Of a stretch of DNA of 63,453 bases, positions 58,601-63,453 are shown one piece after another. The DNA lies in assembly GCA_016792935.1 (NCBI GenBank), contig JAEUJS010000453.1, positions 1 through 63,453 of the forward strand, read 5' to 3'. Position 1 is the stretch's first letter. Each line of letters begins with the position of its first letter. Made by a program: the position numbers and the translations under genes. The notes beneath the pieces are model-generated. The model worked only from the letters and a program-made list of their open reading frames with translations, was not told the origin of the DNA and ran no database searches. Source of the stretch: Archangium sp. (GTDB lineage: Bacteria; Myxococcota; Myxococcia; Myxococcales; Myxococcaceae).

Positions 58601-59670
58601 GGTGAAGGCTCCGTGGAAGGTGCGGGCGGCGGGCCGAGCTCGAAGAGATATGCGAGCGAGAGCGCGACGACGAATGGCTGACCGGTGAGTGGGAATTCGA
58701 TGCCGAGCCCGAGCTGCACGTTCGACGCGGGTCCGAACTTCCACGCCATGCCCGCGGTGGGCGCGAAGTAGAAGATGGCGCTTCGTGACGTCGGGAGCAC
58801 TCCGCCCGAGACGCCGGCGCGCAGCGTGAAGACGCGGCCGAGGTTGAGATGGGCTCCGGCTTCGAGTGTTCCGCCGATGGCGAGCCAGCGCTCCGCCGCG
58901 ATTTCGAACAACACGTGTGGGCTGGCGCGCAGCCCGAGAATCCCGAGCGAGTATTCGAAGTGCGCGTCGAGCGAGCCACCGAGCACGAATTGCGCCGAGA
59001 GCCCGCCCGCGAGGAACGTCGCGCCGAAGCCAGGGTGGAGGCCCTTGCGTCGGTCGGGCAGCAGCGCGCGTTCTCTGCGAGTCGGAGGAGCACGCTGCGG
59101 CTCGGCAGCGACGACGGGAGGCGCGGACGTGTCGGTCGGCGTGGAGATGACCGGCGGCGCCGAGGTGTTCGCAGTCGCAGGCGGAGGCACGACGGCGGTC
59201 TTCGGGAACATGAAGCGCACCGTCGTTCCACTCGCGGGCACGATGTCGAGCAGCGTGGAGTTGGGATTCAGCCAGCCATCGTTCTTGGTGCAGCCGCGGT
59301 ACACGGGGCGCCACAGCTGGCTGTTGCCGCCGTTGCAGTAGCCGGCGACGACGGGCTGCTCCGAGCGAAGTTGCACGCGGCGCGGCTTGCGATCTTCCGT
59401 CGCCACGTTCACGTCGAGCGCGAGCGAGAGGCAGCGTTGTCCCGCGGTGCACACCAACACCGGCGCTTCGGTGACGCACACGTCGTCTCCGATGACTTCC
59501 ACCACCACGTCGTCGGTCAGCCCCTCCGAGCACCCGGTGGGCACCACGGAGGGACTCGACGCACGCAACGTCTCCCCGCCCATGGGGTTGCGCGCTTGCT
59601 GGGTGAAGAAGCGGCCTTGCTGCGCCAGCGCGGGCAGAGCGAAGACCAGGACGAGCACGAGGTGGCGCAC
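58597..59670 (-). CDS. Predicted outer-membrane beta-barrel protein with signal peptide
   Basis: 357 residues from GTG 59670 (RHLVLVLVFALPALAQQ is the signal). The frame extends upstream but without signal-like features. The N-half (about 20-190) is a soluble region with several Cys (LTDDVVVEVIGDDVCV; CTAGQRCLSLAL; GYCNGGNSQLW). A Pro/Ala linker leads to a barrel-like C-half of alternating strands (GFGATFLAGGLSAQFVLGGS; FTLRAGVSGGVLPTSRSAI; VQLGLGIEFPLTGQPFVVAL) closing SLAYLFELGP. It is first of three overlapping genes encoding OM and surface proteins, which suggests they work together. Confidence 0.78.
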   Translation of the reverse strand: MRHLVLVLVFALPALAQQGRFFTQQARNPMGGETLRASSPSVVPTGCSEGLTDDVVVEVIGDDVCVTEAPVLVCTAGQRCLSLALDVNVATEDRKPRRVQLRSEQPVVAGYCNGGNSQLWRPVYRGCTKNDGWLNPNSTLLDIVPASGTTVRFMFPKTAVVPPPATANTSAPPVISTPTDTSAPPVVAAEPQRAPPTRRERALLPDRRKGLHPGFGATFLAGGLSAQFVLGGSLDAHFEYSLGILGLRASPHVLFEIAAERWLAIGGTLEAGAHLNLGRVFTLRAGVSGGVLPTSRSAIFYFAPTAGMAWKFGPASNVQLGLGIEFPLTGQPFVVALSLAYLFELGPPPAPSTEPSP

Positions 59671-59723
59671 GGGTGGCAGACACCACCCAACTGCTGAGAG
59701 TGCAAGGAGATGAGGCGGATTGA

Positions 59724-60173
59724 TCAGGTAGGCAGAACGGCCCGCACCGCGCTCAACTTGAGCAGCAACGACTCGAGCTGCTTCGCCTCCCTGGCGCTCA
59801 GTTCCTCGAACACCGGAGCGATTTCGCCGAACACCTCGCGGCGCGCTTGATCGAACCAGCGCTTCCCCTTCGCGGTGAGCGAGATGTTGAGGCGGCGCCG
59901 GTCTCTTCCATCGCGGCGGCGCTCGACCCAACCGCGCTTCTCGAGCTCATCGAGCGCGCGTGACGTGCCCGCAGGGTCCATGCCGATGCGAATCGCGAGC
60001 TCGGCCTGGGAATGAAGGTCGTCGTACGAAATGCCGCTCACCAACTGCCAGTGCACCAGCAGGTCACCGTTACGTTCCAGGGCGCGGACCGCGCGCGCGT
60101 GCATGGAACGGCGCAACCGGCCCAGGGCGCGGCCCAATCGCTCGGTTCTGTCGAGGTGTTCCCGGCTCGGCAT
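59724..60173 (-). CDS. MarR-family transcriptional regulator
   Basis: 149 residues. Winged helix at about 55-100: SQAELAIRIGMDPAGTSRAL (recognition helix) and ELEKRGWVERRRDGRDRRRLN (wing, with the conserved DxRxR pattern). The C-terminal dimer helices end LLLKLSAVRAVL. MarR proteins repress nearby genes and release DNA on binding phenolic or other ligands. It is divergent from the RND adaptor. A perfect inverted repeat between them is the probable operator. Confidence 0.93.
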   Translation of the reverse strand: MPSREHLDRTERLGRALGRLRRSMHARAVRALERNGDLLVHWQLVSGISYDDLHSQAELAIRIGMDPAGTSRALDELEKRGWVERRRDGRDRRRLNISLTAKGKRWFDQARREVFGEIAPVFEELSAREAKQLESLLLKLSAVRAVLPT

Positions 60174-60200
60174 GATTCAGGTGAAACTTCGCACGCGCCG

Positions 60201-60223
60201 AATCATTGTTGCAAGCAATGATT
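60201..60223. promoter_or_regulatory. Probable MarR operator
   Basis: AATCATTG and CAATGATT are perfect 8-bp inverted arms separated by TTGCAAG (itself TTGCAA). It lies 27 bp from the regulator start and 34 bp from the adaptor start, a size and symmetry typical of MarR dimer sites. CAACGATTG at 60232-60240 may be a second half-site. Confidence 0.7.
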
Positions 60224-60257
60224 GTCAGGAACAACGATTGTGCTTAGCTCGCGCGCG

Positions 60258-61397
60258 ATGAGCCGCCTCGGAATGATCAGCGTGGTGTCGGTGGTGCTCG
60301 CTGCGTGCACCGAAAAGCCCCAGCCGAAGGTGCGCCCTCCGCCCCTGGTGGTCGCGGCTCAGGTTGCGGTGGCTGACGTGCCAGTCATGGCGCGCGCTCC
60401 GGTGGACGTGCGGCCCGTGCAGCAGGCCGACGTGGGCTCGAAGACCACGGGCTACCTCGACGCCGTGCTCGTGGACCGTGGAGACCTGGTGAAGAAGGGC
60501 CAGCTGCTCGCGCTGGTACGCCCGGCGGAATTGTCTGATCAGCTCACCGCGGCGAAGGGCACCGTCACCTCGGCGCAGGCCGCGGCGGCGTTGGCGAAGA
60601 GCAACCTCGAGCGCGCACAGAACCTCGCTCCGAAGGGGCTCGTCTCGCAGCAGGAATTGCAGAACGCGACGACCGCGGCGGCGGCGACCGATGCACAGCT
60701 CGCGAGCGCGCAGGCGCAGCTCGGCGTCATCGCCACGCGACTGGGAGAGACCCGCCTCGAAGCGCCGTTCGATGGCGTGGTGCTGACGCGCCGGCTCGAC
60801 CCGGGCTCGTTGGTGAGCGCGGGTTCTGGCGTGGTCCTGACCGTGGCGCGCATCGACGTGGTGCGGGTGTTCGTCGCGGTGAACGAGAAGCAGGCGCCGC
60901 AGCTCAAGCTGGGACAGGTCACGCGCGTTCGCTTCGATGCGTTCCCGGGCCGCGACTTCGAGGGAAAAGTCGAACGTCTGGCGCCCGGGTTCGACCCGCT
61001 CACGCGCACGCTCGACGCGGAAGTGCATCTGCCGAACCCCGACCGGCTGCTGAAGCCCGGCATGTACGGCCGCGCCGCCCTCGAGCTGGACCGGCATCCT
61101 GCAGCGTTGGTGTTGCCCATCGAGTCGGTGCAGCTCTCAGGCGGAAGGTCGTTCGTCTACGTGGTGGAGACAGAGCCCCCAGGGGCGGCGTTGGGTGGCG
61201 GAACAGTGGTGCGTCGGCGCGAAGTGCAGACCGGCGAGTCGTTGAGCGACGGCGGGCAGGAATCGCTCGAGGTCACCGCCGGAATTCAGGCCGGAGCGAC
61301 GGTGGTGACCAAAGGCATCGACGCGCTCGCCGACGGAGCGAAGGTGCGCATCGCTGCTTCCACGTCGGCTCCCAGCGGCGCGGCGGCGAGGAACTGA
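60258..61397 (+). CDS. RND efflux periplasmic adaptor (membrane fusion protein)
   Basis: 379 residues from ATG 60258. MSRLGMISVVSVVLAACTEK has lipobox LAAC. The biotinyl/lipoyl halves DVGSKTTGYLDAVLVDRGDL and LEAPFDGVVLTRRLDPGSLV flank an alpha-hairpin (AAKGTVTSAQAAAALAKSNL ...). The beta-barrel (VRVFVAVNEKQAPQLKLGQV) and membrane-proximal domain follow. It links the RND pump to an outer-membrane channel. Near residues 305-315 a variant of repeat B is read as EPPGAALGGG. The pump gene begins four bases after the stop. Control by the divergent MarR protein is likely. Confidence 0.93.
   Translation: MSRLGMISVVSVVLAACTEKPQPKVRPPPLVVAAQVAVADVPVMARAPVDVRPVQQADVGSKTTGYLDAVLVDRGDLVKKGQLLALVRPAELSDQLTAAKGTVTSAQAAAALAKSNLERAQNLAPKGLVSQQELQNATTAAAATDAQLASAQAQLGVIATRLGETRLEAPFDGVVLTRRLDPGSLVSAGSGVVLTVARIDVVRVFVAVNEKQAPQLKLGQVTRVRFDAFPGRDFEGKVERLAPGFDPLTRTLDAEVHLPNPDRLLKPGMYGRAALELDRHPAALVLPIESVQLSGGRSFVYVVETEPPGAALGGGTVVRRREVQTGESLSDGGQESLEVTAGIQAGATVVTKGIDALADGAKVRIAASTSAPSGAAARN
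61171..61200. repeat. Dispersed coding repeat B, variant copy 5
   Basis: CAGAGCCCCCAGGGGCGGCG then TTGGGTGGCG, in the opposite orientation relative to its gene and shortened. It is read as EPPGAALGGG in the adaptor's C-terminal domain. Confidence 0.45.
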
Positions 61398-61400
61398 AAG

Positions 61401-63453
61401 ATGTGGCTCACCCGACTCGCGCTGCGAAATCCAGTGCTCATCTTGATGATGTCGCTGATGGCCATCGTGCTCGGCCTCGTGTCGTTGCAGCGGCTCTCGG
61501 TCGACCTGTTCCCCGAAATCAACCTGCCGAACGTGCGCATCGCGACGTTCTATTCAGGCGCGGGCCCCGAAGACGTCGAGAAGGCCATCACGCAGCCCAT
61601 CGAGCGCGCGGTGAGCGCGGCTCCCGGAGTGGACCGCGTCGAGAGCACCAGCAAGCAGGGCACGTCGCTGGTGACGGTGTGGTTTCAGTACGGCACCAAC
61701 CTCGACACCGCGCAGTTCGAAGTGCAGCAGCGCGTCGGGCAGATTCTCAACACCTTGCCGCCGGGTGTCGGGCAGCCGCTCACGCTCAAGTTCGACATCA
61801 CCAACATTCCCGTCGTGCAGATTGCGGTGACCAGCGACACGCTCGACGAGAAGCAGCTCTACGACCTCGCGTACAACGTCATCGAGCCGCAGCTGGAGCG
61901 CGTGGCGGGCGTAGCGAGCGCAACTCCGGGTGGTGGGTTGCAACGCGAGCTGCAGGTGCTCGCTGATGTCGATTCGTTGCGCGCGCGCAACTTGAGCATC
62001 CTCGACCTCGTCAGCGCGGTGCGTACGTCGAACCTGATTCTCCCGAGCGGAAGTCTGCGCACCGGTGGCCGCGACTACAACGTGTTCACCAACACGCAGG
62101 TCGAGACCGCGAACGAGCTGCGCGACGTCATCGTGGGCACGCCGAGCGCCGACGGTCGCGTGGTGCGCGTCGGAGATGTCGCTGAGGTCCGTGATGGCAC
62201 GGCTGATCAATCGGAGGTCGTGCGGATCAACGGCAAGCGCGGCGTCTACATCCGCGTGGTGAAACAGCCCGGAGCGAACACCATCGCCGTCGTCGACGCG
62301 GTGAACGCCATGTTGCCGAATCTGCGCGGCGTGCCTCCCGACGTGAAGTTGGCGGTCGGGTTCGATCAATCGAAGTACATCCGCGCGGCGGTGAGCTCGC
62401 TGCAGCACGAAGCGGTGCAGGGCGGTGCGTTCGCGATTCTCATCATCCTCATCTTCCTGGTGTCACTGCGCGCAACCGGCATCGTGGCCGTCGCGATTCC
62501 GCTCTCAGTCGTGAGCACCTTCGTCCTGCTCTATTTCTCGGGGCAGACGCTCAACATCTTCACGCTCGGTGGACTCGCGCTCGGAGTGGGGCGCCTCGTC
62601 GACGACTCCATCGTGGAACTCGAGAACATCCATCGTCATCTCGGCATGGGGCAGACGCGGAAACAGGCGGTGCTCGCCGCGGCGCAGGAAGTCGCGATGC
62701 CGATTCTGGTCAGCACCATCACCACCATCGTCGTGTTCTTCCCGGTGCTCTTCCTCCAGGGAGTGGCGCGCAATCTCTTCATCCCGCTCGCGCTGACGAT
62801 TTCGTTCGCGCTCATCATGAGCTTCTTCGTGTCGCGCACGGTGACTCCGTTGCTGTGTCTGATGTGGCTCAAGCCGCATTCCGAGGCGCAGCAGACGGGC
62901 ATCGCCGCGACCATCACGCGCTGGCTCGACGCGATGGATCACCGCTACGCGAAGATGCTCGAGGTGGTGCTGAAGAACCGCGTGAAGACGGTCTTCGCGA
63001 CGCTGCTCTTCTTCGCGCTGTGCATCTCGTTGTTCGGGCGCATCGGCACCGAGTTCTTCCCCGAGACCGACGAGGCGCAGGTGTCGGTGAGCTTCCGCAC
63101 TCCGATTGGGACGCGGGTGACGAAGACCGAGGAGACGTCAGCCATCGTCGAAGCGGCCATCGTCAAGGCGCTGGGCTTGAAGAGCGTCGAGGCAGGCTCG
63201 AGCGGAGTCGTCACCACGATGATCGCCAGCAGCGGCCTGGCCGCGGGCCGGGGTGGCCTGTTCGGAGGCAACAGCGGGCCCCACGGCGGCAACGTGAACA
63301 TCAACCTCGTGCCGCGCACGCAGCGGGCGTTGAGCGACGTGAAGGCCAGCGAGAAGGTGCGCGCCACGCTCGGAGATTCGTTGCCCGGTGTGCAGGTCTT
63401 CTTCTCGACCGGCGGCATCGTGAAGCGCATCTTGAACTTCGGGTCGGCGGCGC
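61401..63453 (+). CDS. RND efflux pump, inner-membrane subunit (3' end cut by window edge)
   Basis: ATG 61401, open for 684 codons to the window edge; full-length pumps have about 1,030-1,050. The first helix LALRNPVLILMMSLMAIVLG is followed by LSVDLFPEINLPNVRIATFY and the porter region (GAGPEDVEKAITQPIERAV; GVDRVESTSKQGTSLVTVWF). Helix 4 contains LGVGRLVDDSIVELENIH, with the Asp pair used for proton transfer. TISFALIMSFFVSRTVTPLLCLMW and FFPETDEAQVSV are also standard. With the adaptor and a channel encoded elsewhere or beyond the edge it would export drugs or other hydrophobic compounds. The sequence fits the HAE-1/MdtB-like branch. Confidence 0.93.
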   Translation, partial: MWLTRLALRNPVLILMMSLMAIVLGLVSLQRLSVDLFPEINLPNVRIATFYSGAGPEDVEKAITQPIERAVSAAPGVDRVESTSKQGTSLVTVWFQYGTNLDTAQFEVQQRVGQILNTLPPGVGQPLTLKFDITNIPVVQIAVTSDTLDEKQLYDLAYNVIEPQLERVAGVASATPGGGLQRELQVLADVDSLRARNLSILDLVSAVRTSNLILPSGSLRTGGRDYNVFTNTQVETANELRDVIVGTPSADGRVVRVGDVAEVRDGTADQSEVVRINGKRGVYIRVVKQPGANTIAVVDAVNAMLPNLRGVPPDVKLAVGFDQSKYIRAAVSSLQHEAVQGGAFAILIILIFLVSLRATGIVAVAIPLSVVSTFVLLYFSGQTLNIFTLGGLALGVGRLVDDSIVELENIHRHLGMGQTRKQAVLAAAQEVAMPILVSTITTIVVFFPVLFLQGVARNLFIPLALTISFALIMSFFVSRTVTPLLCLMWLKPHSEAQQTGIAATITRWLDAMDHRYAKMLEVVLKNRVKTVFATLLFFALCISLFGRIGTEFFPETDEAQVSVSFRTPIGTRVTKTEETSAIVEAAIVKALGLKSVEAGSSGVVTTMIASSGLAAGRGGLFGGNSGPHGGNVNINLVPRTQRALSDVKASEKVRATLGDSLPGVQVFFSTGGIVKRILNFGSAA

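Noticed and set aside
1..63453. tRNA, rRNA, CRISPR arrays, insertion sequences or phage genes
   Set aside because: No T-loop/anticodon patterns, transposase or integrase motifs, or regularly spaced repeats were recognised on either strand.

Overview
The window is high-GC (about two thirds by eye) and dense, with genes on both strands. It looks like chromosomal DNA of a myxobacterium or close relative (Myxococcota). The grounds are many exported lipoproteins with Asp-Ala-Gly or Gly-Thr linkers, thrombospondin type 3 and MopE-type repeats, C-termini of the form Cys / hydrophobic helix / Arg cluster, WGR and leucine-rich-repeat proteins, an ECF sigma factor with a FecR-TPR partner, a hybrid histidine kinase, and mannose-family PTS remnants. 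No rRNA, tRNA, CRISPR array, integrase or insertion sequence was seen. The assignment is inference from gene content.

Layout. 1-7.1 kb: an exported protein cut by the left edge, a GT22-type glycosyltransferase, a small HTH-STAS-like regulator behind an array of GTTGACGATT elements, a candidate structured RNA, a POT peptide transporter and a thrombospondin-repeat surface protein. 7.2-15.8 kb: an ECF sigma/FecR pair, a 924-residue coiled-coil protein of unknown function, a WGR/LRR protein and a PLP decarboxylase. 15.9-28.9 kb: an M43 metalloprotease, a PTS EIIC-EIID-HPr-cysteine desulfurase operon, an RNase HI carrying repeat-encoded sequence, a pseudokinase, glutamine synthetase, a lipase-like protein with a Cys nucleophile and an AraC-type regulator. 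28.9-36.2 kb: a tight six-gene minus-strand operon with two carboxypeptidase-regulatory/propeller-like surface proteins, a TPR lipoprotein, a HEPN-transmembrane-ankyrin protein, an ITPase-like fusion and a Sel1-repeat protein. 36.4-41.4 kb: a PP2C phosphatase, pyruvate kinase, a trypsin-like protease and a VWA lipoprotein. 41.4-46.9 kb: a cobalamin riboswitch driving btuB, a beta-propeller lipoprotein, a btuF-like gene and an unknown gene. 46.9-59.7 kb: further Cys-rich lipoproteins, a YceI protein, a hybrid kinase, a MopE-like lipoprotein, an Mpo1-family protein and an RCC1-repeat surface operon. 59.7 kb to the end: a MarR regulator divergent from an RND efflux adaptor and pump, the pump cut by the right edge.

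Two themes stand out. First, the B12 operon places a secreted beta-propeller lipoprotein between btuB and btuF, which resembles the Bacteroides BtuB-BtuG arrangement. Second, several short dispersed repeat families have entered coding sequence. One (consensus CTCCCTCACCC..GAGGGAGAGGG) lies at three gene junctions with 4-5 bp overlaps and supplies the start region and signal-peptide n-region of the downstream gene. Another encodes PTASPQGAL-like peptides inside unrelated proteins. A 54-bp palindromic unit is tandemly repeated inside an RNase HI gene.
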